Source: JALQTD01 sp965656785 (GTDB lineage: Bacteria; Bacteroidota; Bacteroidia; Flavobacteriales_D; Sanyastnellaceae). Taken from it: 64,000 nt of DNA. Positions within the stretch are counted from its first letter, which is position 1. Each line of letters begins with the position of its first letter. A program made the translations under genes and the position numbers. Below, in pieces: positions 52,201 through 60,310 of the stretch. A model generated the notes under the pieces. The model was not told the DNA's origin. It made no database searches and worked only from the letters and a program-made list of their open reading frames with translations. The stretch spans positions 77,610 through 141,609 of the forward strand of contig CBFHLY010000002.1 in NCBI GenBank assembly GCA_965656785.1, given 5' to 3'.

Positions 52201-54053
52201 ATTTTGAGGCCTTGGAGGAGAATTTGCCGCGGACTCATGATGTTCCAGATTACCATGCGATGTTTAGTAGCTCTTCTGAAGTCACTTGTTTCCGCGGTAC
52301 TCAAAGCGGTTATTATTGGGGGACTCGAGTTCCCAATACCCAAAACATTTACGTAGGGCTTAACACGCATAGTGCCTTTTTGACTCAAGACTTAACTCCT
52401 CCTCCATACCGCGCCATTTTTAAATCCTACTCACCCTTGCCAAGCTCGTACACGGATTTTCTAGACTGGGGAGGCTCGGTCCGATGTGTCAAAGGCGACC
52501 TCACCCCACGAGAAGTATTTGCCTGCGGTACCTCGACGGTGAATTTCGATGGCCACGAATACACCACATTCATAAATTGGGATGGCCGTTGTTGGTTCCA
52601 AGAAAACCTCCAAAGCAGCCTTTATGCGAATGGCGATTCCATTGCCGGCGAATTGACAGAATCCGAATGGCTCAATACGAGTTTAGGAGCTCAAGCCATG
52701 TATGACAATGACACGACCAATTTAACGGCTTATGGAAGGTTGTACAACCACTACGCCATCCGCGACGAGCGTGGTGTTTGTCCATCGGGATGGCACGTTT
52801 CTACTACCGACGAGTGGGACGATGTGCTCACTGTATTGGGGGGGATGACTAGCGCTGCGTTTGCCCTCAAGTCGAACTCAGATTGGGATGGGGGGGGATC
52901 CCAGATAAGTTTTGAAGGAGTGCCAGCCGGTTTTCGGGTACCTTCTGTGGGACTGGGGTACCAAGGAATAGGCATTGGCAGCGGTTGGTGGGTCGATCAG
53001 GAGACGCCTAAAGCCTACACGGCCGTTACAGGAAATCACAGCCTTGATGTAACGGATCCCTCAAACCCGCTTTACGCTGATCTGGAACGATTTGGATATT
53101 CCGTCCGCTGCGTGAAGGAACCCTCTTTGCCCGTGGTCGAAACCTTGCCCGCAACGTGGATTGATTCCAACTCTGCTCAATTGAATGCTTACGTGAACTA
53201 CATGACTGGCGATGAAACAGTCACTGAGGTTGGGTTAATCAAAGCAACAACTCCAGATTTGAGCATTGAATCTCAAGATGAGTTCATTATCCCCTTGAGT
53301 GGTGGGGCAGATGAGGTGTTGAATGCAGGGGCGATAGAGGCGGCTTGGACTAATTTAATTGCCGGCACAACGTATTATTATACTTTTTATGCAACCAACG
53401 ATTTCGGAACCACTTATGGGGATACACTGAGTTTCACTACGGATTTCACTTGTGGTACGGATGGTATTTTGTACGGCGGTCATTTTTATGGCACGACTCT
53501 GATTGGTGACGATTGTTGGATGAGCGAGGATTTGCGAGTCACCATTTATCGCGACGGAACTCCTATTCCTTCAGAATTGAACACATCCGAGTGGGTTGCT
53601 ACGATGGATGGGGCCCAAAGTTTCTACCAAGAAGACAATCCCAGTTCGTTTCAGTATTCTCCGGGGACTTCCCGCCTATATAATTGGGCAACAATCACAA
53701 CAGGAGAACTTTGTCCACCGGGTTACCGCAATTCGACGGATGCAGATTGGGCTGCTCTTGCAGCGGAGTATTCGACTAACGTAGGGGATTTGTTAGCTGC
53801 GGGCTTAATGGAGTCGCTACCAACGAGTAGTTTCTCTGCTAATCCTTTGGGATTGCGTGATGGAACGACCGGTGAATTCAGCGATTTTTATGAAGCTGGA
53901 TACTATTGGACTTCGTCGCAAGATGCTGGCAGCAACCCGTGGTATTGGAAGTTCACTTATGATGGTCCCGGTTGGTGGGAAGGGCCAACGCTCGAACATT
54001 TCGCGGATCGCCCGGTCCAAACAGGTATGCACGTTCGATGCTTGAAGGAATGA
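49290..54053 (+). CDS. Giant secreted protein with five FISUMP domains and Fn3-like linkers
   Basis: 1587 residues from the ATG at 49290, where the signal peptide begins (MSFLGRIFIAFVGFFVVSG, cut near VKAQ). Five copies of the 'Fibrobacter succinogenes major paralogous' (FISUMP) domain begin near 49620, 50656, 51850, 52520 and 53450. Their pattern is 'V.Y.GH.Y.T..IG.QCWF.ENL....YADG..I', then 'LCP.GWH.PS...W..LE..LG' and 'S(V/I)RC(V/L)K'. Four Fn3-like domains ('T.TGFVWG....SDGA', 'GTTYYY..FATN.FGTTYGDTLSFTT') lie between them. There is no T9SS sorting domain at the end. Lower G+C and different codon choice from neighbours suggest transfer. Function of FISUMP domains is not known. Confidence 0.87.
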   Translation: MSFLGRIFIAFVGFFVVSGMGVKAQNDTLCDFSGEQHFRCASDELMEAIRAYEDTLSTLTETTIHDIYILRRQEGNRVWFEFDCDSLGVAIEELVAQIEAARVPPVPPGSFDPCSNFMNVVYYGASIRCLGSATGERDFLDNCWFGVNLRNTHFANGDSIPEAASELDWQNANGPVQALYRDSSAVLNEYGLHYNPAAILDSRKLCPPGWTLPDSIQVENLETWASESDRLNSAQRRTQDGEWAPLSLVDVGDEIFEEQATTQFYALDFSNASVLDSLVYYANNSAFNAANPVASRYLGFAENHGLSVRCRRMNAMEIELDEDYQAWAETPQAVAMEYPSSYYVQMPHVHTLEADGTNLRGEVYYTGPGAVTATGFKWGVNEALNPADSVVAQTNDFPAAEWSESSHQQVLDSLFLLEINDLNDGETYYYSAWAKNNFGYSFGDTLQLTYVLPPFDCGVETVTYDGHEYGTALIGDQCWFAENLQTTVYADGASIPLVSDGTDWQGLSSGARCAMNNDQSTVAAKGYLYNQHAVMEEHGLCPSGWHVPSDDDWKELESYLGVPEAELNDLDWRGTNEAEELKSTAPGWDGNNSTGFSALPLGSRGFVGDFYNSGSYFTAWTSTFQTYRALTWETGGIQRALNDPRLGASIRCLLGTGAVAPTVSTEAASAVDLTLATLNGTVVEPGDSAVTATGFVWGINADLSDGANLASSTLTGSFTGELTGLSHSTVYYYAAFATTAVETAFGDTLSFTTNSPPPVIETVAATGITESDAGISASVLLEAVTGEVTESGFIFGTSSTLEDGQEIAGEFAAGSVSASLSSLDEGTNYYYVAFVSDDNGRSFGDTLVFRTGLHCSAETIAACGTETLTYQGYEYNLYGSGNQCWFRENLRANYYSDGTEIQRNLWGSFYDGTTENGVVSRYGEGHPSFDDGVYFDSHGGVDRHGLIYNGAAAQREEGLCPAGWHVATVEDFEALEENLPRTHDVPDYHAMFSSSSEVTCFRGTQSGYYWGTRVPNTQNIYVGLNTHSAFLTQDLTPPPYRAIFKSYSPLPSSYTDFLDWGGSVRCVKGDLTPREVFACGTSTVNFDGHEYTTFINWDGRCWFQENLQSSLYANGDSIAGELTESEWLNTSLGAQAMYDNDTTNLTAYGRLYNHYAIRDERGVCPSGWHVSTTDEWDDVLTVLGGMTSAAFALKSNSDWDGGGSQISFEGVPAGFRVPSVGLGYQGIGIGSGWWVDQETPKAYTAVTGNHSLDVTDPSNPLYADLERFGYSVRCVKEPSLPVVETLPATWIDSNSAQLNAYVNYMTGDETVTEVGLIKATTPDLSIESQDEFIIPLSGGADEVLNAGAIEAAWTNLIAGTTYYYTFYATNDFGTTYGDTLSFTTDFTCGTDGILYGGHFYGTTLIGDDCWMSEDLRVTIYRDGTPIPSELNTSEWVATMDGAQSFYQEDNPSSFQYSPGTSRLYNWATITTGELCPPGYRNSTDADWAALAAEYSTNVGDLLAAGLMESLPTSSFSANPLGLRDGTTGEFSDFYEAGYYWTSSQDAGSNPWYWKFTYDGPGWWEGPTLEHFADRPVQTGMHVRCLKE

Positions 54054-54384
54054 TGTGCACCACGAGCAACGAGGTGTTGTGAACCGGCAGCCCGGCCACG
54101 CGTTCATCTTCTGAGATGGTGTTGCAAGCGTTCTCGGTTTTACTTGCGTGTGAAGGGTGCACCGTCTCGGGCCGGTCAGGATATGCCATTTTGCATGACG
54201 GAAGGTAGGTCTGGGCGTTCTATGTGGCGAGGTACCTCGCACAAGGAGACGACGTGTCAGCAGCTCCCCATTCGGGCTCCCGCCAACACGAACGCGATAT
54301 CGCCTCTATCGAGCGACAACATCCGAACCTATTCACTGGTGCGAACGAAGGTACGTGCATTGTTGAACTTCGTAACTTGCAGAC
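54054..54384. other. Intergenic region, nothing recognised
   Basis: 331 bases between the FISUMP gene and the DUF808 gene. No coding sequence or hairpin terminator was identified. A TAACTTG box at 54373-54379 lies five bases before the DUF808 ATG (54385) and may be its promoter. Confidence 0.5.
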
Positions 54385-55224
54385 ATGGCAACCGGATTTT
54401 TTGCCCTCCTTGACGACATCGCCTTGCTGATGGACGATGTGGCTGCCATGAGCAAAGTGGCGACGAAAAAGACCGCGGGCATCCTCGGCGATGATTTGGC
54501 GGTGAACGCAGAGAAGGCGGTCGGGTTCAAAGCTTCCCGCGAACTTCCGGTGTTGTGGGCCATCGCGAAAGCCTCGTTCCTGAACAAGCTCATCATCGTG
54601 CCGCTTGCCCTGTTGCTCAGTGCATTTGCGGCTTGGGTCATCACACCGATTTTGGTAATGGGCGGGCTGTTCCTCGCGTACGAGGGCGTGGAGAAGATTT
54701 GGCACCATTTAATGGGCCATGCCCAACCCGCCGCTAAGCAGCGCGTTCAGCAACCGACCGTGGTGGACGAAAAGCAGCGGATTCGATCGGCCGCCTTGGT
54801 GGATTTCATCCTTTCGGTGGAAATCGTCATAATCGCCCTCGGTACGGTGACCGAAGCAGAGCTTGCCGTGCAGGCGATGGCGGTTTCTATAGTCGCCGTG
54901 CTAGCAACCATAGGGGTTTACGGCCTGGTCGCCCTCATTGTGCGCATCGATGATGCGGGGTTGGCGATGATGGACTGGGAGGTGAACGGCGCTGCGCAGT
55001 TGGGTCGGTTCATGGTCCGGGCGTTGCCATTGCTCATCAAGGTTATCGGAGCGTTCGGAACCGCGGCCTTGATCTTGGTGGCTGGGGGCATTTTCATGCA
55101 CCACGTTCCCTTGGTACACGACGCATTTCACGCGTGGCCGCTGTGGCTGGCAGAAGTGATTGCTGCGCTTGCAGCCGGTTTGGTGGGATTCGCCGCAGTG
55201 CGAGGGATTCAGGCATTACGTTGA
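54385..55224 (+). CDS. DUF808 (YedI-like) inner-membrane protein
   Basis: 279 residues. Family stretches: 'GFFALLDDIALLMDDVAAMSKVATKKTAGILGDDLAVNA' (in pieces) at the N-terminus, 'VLWAIAKASFLNKLIIVPLALLLSAF', 'LVMGGLFLAYEGVEKIWHHL' and 'DFILSVEIVIIALGTV'. About six membrane helices. The protein is conserved in many Gram-negative bacteria but has no established function. It is convergent with the LuxR-type gene at 55209, overlapping by 16 bases. Confidence 0.9.
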   Translation: MATGFFALLDDIALLMDDVAAMSKVATKKTAGILGDDLAVNAEKAVGFKASRELPVLWAIAKASFLNKLIIVPLALLLSAFAAWVITPILVMGGLFLAYEGVEKIWHHLMGHAQPAAKQRVQQPTVVDEKQRIRSAALVDFILSVEIVIIALGTVTEAELAVQAMAVSIVAVLATIGVYGLVALIVRIDDAGLAMMDWEVNGAAQLGRFMVRALPLLIKVIGAFGTAALILVAGGIFMHHVPLVHDAFHAWPLWLAEVIAALAAGLVGFAAVRGIQALR

Positions 55225-55796
55225 GCGCCCTCGTTGGGAAGAAGCTCCTTGTGACGGGACCGAATGGCTTGGGCCAGTGGTTCAGCGGAATCGAGCGTCC
55301 ACTTTTTGCGAATGGAAGTCCGCAAGTTGTAAACATGTGAAGTGGTGCACGCCAATTCGTCGGCCAAATCTTGAACCGTCTGTTCCTTGATGGTGCCCCA
55401 GGCGACCACTTGTTCCGATGGAGTCAATTTATTCCAAGCGGAGGAAAGCACGCGCGACTCGGGGTGGCGAAGCCCAGCCACCAATTCGAGCATCCGCAAT
55501 TCGGCTGCCGCCGATTCGGGGTCACCCGTCCCTTTCGAAAACCGGGTCAGCTCCGGCCAGCGCGACAAGCGCTCGCGCAACGTCCAATGCAGCCACCCCG
55601 TTCGAAGCAACAGGACGCAACCCACACACAACAATCCGGCAATGACCCAAGGCTCCCACACCGGCTCTGAGTCGAAGGACGGCATGTCCTTCTCACTGCC
55701 CGTCCATGCCGCTGCCGAGTCCATCCCGGCGACCAATTCCTCTAAGAGTTGCGTGCCAGTTGACTTCACGCTCCCGGAATCTGTTTGTTCACCCAT
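55209..55796 (-). CDS. Membrane-anchored LuxR-type helix-turn-helix protein
   Basis: 195 residues. One hydrophobic helix near residues 49-66 ('WVIAGLLCVGCVLLLRTG') and a C-terminal DNA-binding domain of the LuxR/GerE type around 125-190 ('LTPSEQVVAWGTIKEQTVQDLADELACTTSHVYNLRTSIRKK' in pieces). No receiver or clear sensor domain is present. The start overlaps the end of the upstream TPR-LuxR gene by 31 bases. The two proteins share the layout helix plus HTH and may work together. The start could instead be the ATG at 55724. Confidence 0.78.
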   Translation of the reverse strand: MGEQTDSGSVKSTGTQLLEELVAGMDSAAAWTGSEKDMPSFDSEPVWEPWVIAGLLCVGCVLLLRTGWLHWTLRERLSRWPELTRFSKGTGDPESAAAELRMLELVAGLRHPESRVLSSAWNKLTPSEQVVAWGTIKEQTVQDLADELACTTSHVYNLRTSIRKKWTLDSAEPLAQAIRSRHKELLPNEGAQRNA

Positions 55797-57226
55797 TCTT
55801 CAATGCTGTCGTTGTCCGAAAGTTCCAATTTCCGCTTGAGTTCCGACCGCATCGTGTAGATGCGTTTCACGCTCAAGTCCAAACGCTGAGCCGTCTCCTT
55901 CGCGCGTTCCCCATCCTTGATTCCGATGAGCACCTCCTGCTCCTTCGCGGACAAGGAGACCGCCACTTCAAGCGGCGCCCACGCCTCGCGCACGAGCAAC
56001 GACCTCAGTGCAGCCCGCGACATCCCGGCGTCTCCAGAAAGTATAGCGCTCCTTAACACGGCAAGCAGTGCTGCGGTGGATTGCTCGGATTGCGCCTGCA
56101 CACGACGCGAGGCGAATGCGGCTCCTGCGCCGAGGAGCACCGCAACGCATGCTAAGGTCCAGCCCCAATGAAAGCCGTCCCGCATAGCTGAGTTGGCCAT
56201 CCTTCCCGGTTCGACCAATTCCGGAAGTTGGTCGCTCGGCAAGCGGCGAAGGGCCTTCCAAGGCGTCAATTCCTCCGCAGCCATCCATTGTGTTTTCCAA
56301 GGTTCCAAAAGCAACAAAGCGGGGCCAAAACGTGCAACCGCCGCCAGCGAGTCCTTTGCCAAATGATCACTGAACACCCGTTCATGTCGCTCGATCGGTT
56401 GAGGCGAATCCAAGGCGAACGCTAACGCTACGGCAAGGTGGTAGAATTCCATGGCAACCCCCGTCAAGAAGTCGTCGAGTTTGAGGCGGTCATAGGCGTG
56501 GATCGCATGGTCGATTTGGCCCAGCTCGAGGTGCGCCAAACTTCGATTCAACAAAATGAGGTCTCGTTGCCTCACGAACGTCTCCGTGTCGAGCCCTTCA
56601 TCGAGCTGCTGGAGCAACCGCGTCTCAGCGGCCTCGGCCCATTTCAAGCCCGATTGCGCGTCCCCGAGCGCCATGCTCACGCTCGCGAGGTTCATGATGC
56701 TGATTGCGGACAGCAGTTCGATGCCGTATTTCGTACTGGCCTCATACCAATGCACAGCATCTTCCAGTTCGTTGTTGAGGTAGTGGCAGGTGCCGATGTT
56801 GGTGGCCAAACTCGCAAGAGCCTTGGGCTCATCCGTCAACGGCAGGCACCGCTCGAACCACCCCTTCGCGCGATCCAAGTCCCCAAACATGAACTCGTAC
56901 ACGCCCTCCTCACGCATCATTTCGAACCCTTCAATCGAACAGGCCAACGTGTCGAATTCGGGTCGCTCGTAGACATCCGAGGCGTCGAGGTAGGCGTGAA
57001 GCAACAAGGTGTGAGCGATGCGCAGGGTGTCGCAATTTCGTGTTGACTGGCCGAATGCTTTCAGTCGGGAGCCTTTCTCCGCCAAATAGTCAACACTCCC
57101 CTTGCTGAGCTCATACCACTTGCGAACCGATGCGTCCACCGTCGGGTTGGGCGGGGACTGAGCATGGGCCGTGTGAAGACAAAAAACCGCTGCCAAGAAC
57201 ACCAAACATCCTTTGCATTTCCGCAT
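55766..57226 (-). CDS. TPR sensor with one membrane helix and a LuxR-type HTH
   Basis: 486 residues from the ATG at 57226, which starts a signal peptide (MRKCKGCLVFLAAVFCLHTAHAQ). An upstream extension in the same frame lacks such a signal. The periplasmic part (~40-370) is helical with TPR-like units ('CHYLNNELEDAVHWYEAS', 'LAHLELGQIDHAIHAYDRL', 'ERCLPLTDEPKALASLATNIGT'). One membrane helix follows (~375-395, 'WGWTLACVAVLLGAGAAFA'). The cytoplasmic end carries a LuxR-type HTH ('LSAKEQEVLIGIKDGERAKETAQRLDLSVKRIYTMRSELKRK' in pieces). This is a one-component membrane regulator layout frequent in Bacteroidota. Its target may be the neighbouring secreted-protein genes. Confidence 0.85.
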   Translation of the reverse strand: MRKCKGCLVFLAAVFCLHTAHAQSPPNPTVDASVRKWYELSKGSVDYLAEKGSRLKAFGQSTRNCDTLRIAHTLLLHAYLDASDVYERPEFDTLACSIEGFEMMREEGVYEFMFGDLDRAKGWFERCLPLTDEPKALASLATNIGTCHYLNNELEDAVHWYEASTKYGIELLSAISIMNLASVSMALGDAQSGLKWAEAAETRLLQQLDEGLDTETFVRQRDLILLNRSLAHLELGQIDHAIHAYDRLKLDDFLTGVAMEFYHLAVALAFALDSPQPIERHERVFSDHLAKDSLAAVARFGPALLLLEPWKTQWMAAEELTPWKALRRLPSDQLPELVEPGRMANSAMRDGFHWGWTLACVAVLLGAGAAFASRRVQAQSEQSTAALLAVLRSAILSGDAGMSRAALRSLLVREAWAPLEVAVSLSAKEQEVLIGIKDGERAKETAQRLDLSVKRIYTMRSELKRKLELSDNDSIEEWVNKQIPGA

Positions 57227-57296
57227 GCGCCAAATCTCGAAATATAGTCCGACAACATCGGTCTGTTCACATAAATTCACGTACCCCAAAACGGGT

Positions 57297-57322
57297 GCAA
57301 TTGCATCATGTAAAGTTCTATT
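57297..57322 (+). repeat. 26-bp element, copy 2 (pairs with 49188-49213)
   Basis: 24 of 26 bases match copy 1, same orientation. It lies 71 bases outside the start of the TPR-LuxR gene and upstream (plus strand) of the decayed low-GC gene at ~57.4-58.2 kb. Confidence 0.7.
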
Positions 57323-57429
57323 TGTTGTCGAGGGCATCATCCGTTCCTGTGCGTCTTGACGAAATTTTTGGTGTTTGGTTGTTGAACTTGTCGATAAATA
57401 TAGGTGTTTGAAAAAAAAATTTTCGGAGC

Positions 57430-58225
57430 ATTCGATTGGATATTCCTAGGATTGAGTTCGGGGCTTGCTCGGCAGCACGCACGAGCCGAGTCGGGAGTAA
57501 GGTGTGCCTGGAGGTGGCGTTGCTGGCACTCCAATCCGATTTGAATGAGCTCTTCTCAGGAACAGCAAGAGGAGCAGCAGCGTTGGAGTTATTGACGTGG
57601 TCTGACGTGTTGGGCAAGGGCACCAATCCTGGCACGAACGTGGATTTTCACGGTTAATTGTTTGCGGGTGGGGTATGGTCAAGTCACAACCACGGGGACG
57701 TTTACGGCCGACAGCCTGGGCATTACGTCGGCCTTTAAGGTGGGTAGTACGACCACGTTCAGCGACAGCTTTTTCGACTCGAAGGCCGTTGTCCTGCGGG
57801 TGGACAATACATGAAATTCCCTGTCTCAAACATCAATTCTGGGTGGTTTAGCATTTTGAACGCCGAAGACCGGATTGAACTACCACAGGGAACGGTTTGC
57901 CGGGTGGAATTGAATCTCGGATAATGAGGTGTAGAAGCAACGCGGCATGCTCAGGGGAGATTCTGCTTTTTCGATGACAGATTAGGAACCTCCACATCAG
58001 CAACGGCTCACAAGAGAAGAAGTCGGATGATCAAACTGCCACTGTTTATGCCGGATCTCGAGCGGTTTCTATGTTCGTTGATGCTTCGGCTACGCCCCGC
58101 TCCATCTCAGTGAAATCGATTGGAATCTTTGGCACATGTTGTTCAATGACCCGAATAATGGAACGAACTACGTCACGTTGACCATCCAAACAGTGGACTG
58201 CCCCGTGCTCGTGAATCCGGGCTGA
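57430..58225 (+). pseudogene. Decayed remnant of a secreted-protein gene
   Basis: Low-GC stretch with several short plus-strand pieces that look like coding sequence but are broken by stops and frameshifts. One piece reads 'GYGQVTTTGTFTADSLG' followed by 'TTTFSDSFFDSKAVVLRVDNT' (about 57671-57811). Another reads 'NGSQEKKSDDQTATVYAG'. The last reads 'LWHMLFNDPNNGTNYVTLTI' and 'QTVDCPVLVNPG' up to a stop at about 58225. No single open frame joins them, and no family is assigned. The rest of the 57227-58327 gap shows no other feature. Confidence 0.4.
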
Positions 58226-58327
58226 AATCCTCAGCGATTGCGGGAATCCTTGATTTCGGAAACTCCATTCAGCGAAGTGCAGTGCGCTCTGTTGAATGGG
58301 GCTTTTTTCAATGCTGAATGAGGCCTT

Positions 58328-60310
58328 TCAGCTGATTCGGTTGAACCGGTGCATCACCATGATGTGGGGCAAGCTGATGCCCGCAATGAGCAGGAAGAAG
58401 GCGCTCACTAGGCTCAGCTCGCCGCTGTGGGGCCACAGCCACCACACGCCGAAGAGCCCGAGCCACGAAAGTGCGTTGAAGGGGAGGGCTTTGAGGAACA
58501 GGGAACGGTGCGAGCAGTCGAAGGCGCGGCGGATTTGGCCCCAGCCCTGGGTGCTGTGAATTCCGATGAAGTAGATGCCAAATCCCACCCAAACCGGCAG
58601 CCAGCAAGCCCCAGCCAGAAAAAGCAGCCACTTCGTCACGAACCGCCAGCGCGTTGCCCAGGCCGCCAGCCCCGCCAGCCCCAACCCGATGGACCACCCG
58701 CCCGGCGCATCCGGAAATCGGCCCCAGCTCGGCAGCCGCACGCCCATCTCCGCCACGGTGGCCCCCACTTCCGAAGGATGCGAAAGCAGCAAGATGCCGA
58801 GCACCCCGCTGCCCCACAGCCAAGCCGCCCGCTGCGGATGGCGCGCGCTCGGCAGATGGTGCAACACGTCCGATTCCCCGAAATGGAAGGCGCTGTAGAG
58901 CAAAAACAGCAGCAAGGCGAGTTCCGGACTCCACCACCAACACGCGAATACGGCAAAGACCCCGGCCAAGTACAGGGCATAGAACCGCGCATCCGCCACC
59001 CGCCGTTCCAAGTGCGCATCCAACGCGCCGTGCGGAATGCCCACCACCGCCATGCCGAGGCCCAACGCCCCGAGGTACCCCGAAGTGGGCGGTGCCCAAC
59101 CGCAGCCGTGCAGCCCCGCCAGCCCCACCGCGCAAACCGCTGCACCCCCCACCGCATTCAACCGCCAAAGCACCGCCTGCAAAAACGGCCGAATGGGCAA
59201 CCGGCTGAACATCGCCGCTTCCTCCAGCACCCCCGTTCGCTCGTCCAAAAACCGCATGATGAACGCCGTCGAGCGCACCCGAAACAGCCGTTCAAAGATC
59301 ACCCGGCCGAGGTGCGGCTTGCGCAACAGAATGAGCAGGAGCAAGTGATCGTAGAACGCGAAGCGCCCCCGGGTGCGGTTCACGGGCGGGCTCGTCAGGT
59401 CCCCGGAACGGGCGATGCGCTGGGCGTGCTCGAACATGGACTTGAACGCATAGCCGGTGCTGGGTTTGAGCATGCCCGCAGCCATGCCGGTGGTCGTCCA
59501 GCCGGGCCGCGCATCTTCCAGCGGCTGCATCGAAGTCATCGGAATGCTCCCGATTTCGGTGTCCAGGATTTGGTAGGCCAAACCCGGAAACTCCCGCGCG
59601 ATGTACGCCACCAATTCCCGCTCACCGCCCTCCCGATCCAGCGGCTCCTTCCCGAACTGCGTCAACTCGATCAGCGCCTCCCGCGGACCGTACGGAAGGA
59701 CGTACACGAACCGCGTCGCGCCCCCCTGATCGACGCGAAAGTCCATCATCGTGAACGCGTCCGGGTCGAAACCTTGCGGCTGCTCCAAGCGCACCTTGTA
59801 CCCCACGAAGCTCTGCAACAGGAACACGTCGCTCGCCCGCGCCCGCTCGAACCGCGGAGGCCGGCTGTCGAACACGCGGCCCACGCGGTGGTGCATCCCC
59901 TCCGCGTCGACCAGCACGTGCGGGTCCTCCGTGGGCCCCACCCGACACGCTTTCCACTCGGCCCCGATCGCCTCAGCCAACTCCCGACTCGCCCCATACA
60001 AACGCGCGCTGTCGATGCGGTGATAACGCAGCGGTGCCAGCGCCTCCACCGCCCCGTCGCCTTGCCCCACCCGCGACCAGGATTGCCCCGTCAAATGCCC
60101 CAGCGACAGCAGGATGTCGTCGGAATCGGCCGCCCAAAAGCAATAGGTTTTGTCGTTGTGCACCTGCGGGCTCGGCTCAAAAATCACCACGGATTTGCCC
60201 GCCAGTTGCCCCGAGGCGTGCAGGACCTGCAACAAGATGCCGTGGGCCGCCCCCATTCCGATGAAGGCGATGTCCCAATTCGGGATGCGGTGTGATGAAG
60301 GGGCAGCCAT
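58328..60310 (-). CDS. Fusion protein: lycopene cyclase (CrtY-like) + Brp/Blh beta-carotene 15,15'-dioxygenase
   Basis: 660 residues, one continuous frame. The N-terminal half (~1-385) is a lycopene beta-cyclase: dinucleotide-binding start 'WDIAFIGMGAAHGILL' (12-27), 'FEPSPQVHNDKTYCFW' (44-59), 'GSIPMTS' (254-260) and 'TGMAAGMLKPSTGYAF' (274-289). The C-terminal half (~388-660) is a membrane Brp/Blh enzyme with about seven helices and the family histidines: 'GIPHGALDAH' (H427, H433), 'FHFGESDVLHH' (H476, H484, H485), 'IHSTQGW' (H585) and 'LPHIMVMH' (H649, H653-654 region). Combined, it would close lycopene to beta-carotene and cleave this to retinal. A TACCTTG box lies 8 bases before the ATG. 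No rhodopsin or other crt gene is in the window. Confidence 0.92.
   Translation of the reverse strand: MAAPSSHRIPNWDIAFIGMGAAHGILLQVLHASGQLAGKSVVIFEPSPQVHNDKTYCFWAADSDDILLSLGHLTGQSWSRVGQGDGAVEALAPLRYHRIDSARLYGASRELAEAIGAEWKACRVGPTEDPHVLVDAEGMHHRVGRVFDSRPPRFERARASDVFLLQSFVGYKVRLEQPQGFDPDAFTMMDFRVDQGGATRFVYVLPYGPREALIELTQFGKEPLDREGGERELVAYIAREFPGLAYQILDTEIGSIPMTSMQPLEDARPGWTTTGMAAGMLKPSTGYAFKSMFEHAQRIARSGDLTSPPVNRTRGRFAFYDHLLLLILLRKPHLGRVIFERLFRVRSTAFIMRFLDERTGVLEEAAMFSRLPIRPFLQAVLWRLNAVGGAAVCAVGLAGLHGCGWAPPTSGYLGALGLGMAVVGIPHGALDAHLERRVADARFYALYLAGVFAVFACWWWSPELALLLFLLYSAFHFGESDVLHHLPSARHPQRAAWLWGSGVLGILLLSHPSEVGATVAEMGVRLPSWGRFPDAPGGWSIGLGLAGLAAWATRWRFVTKWLLFLAGACWLPVWVGFGIYFIGIHSTQGWGQIRRAFDCSHRSLFLKALPFNALSWLGLFGVWWLWPHSGELSLVSAFFLLIAGISLPHIMVMHRFNRIS

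Noticed and set aside
58427..60295. 622-codon plus-strand frame opposite the cyclase-Blh fusion
   Set aside because: Very rich in R, P, H and Q, no domains; the opposite strand carries two complete enzyme signatures.
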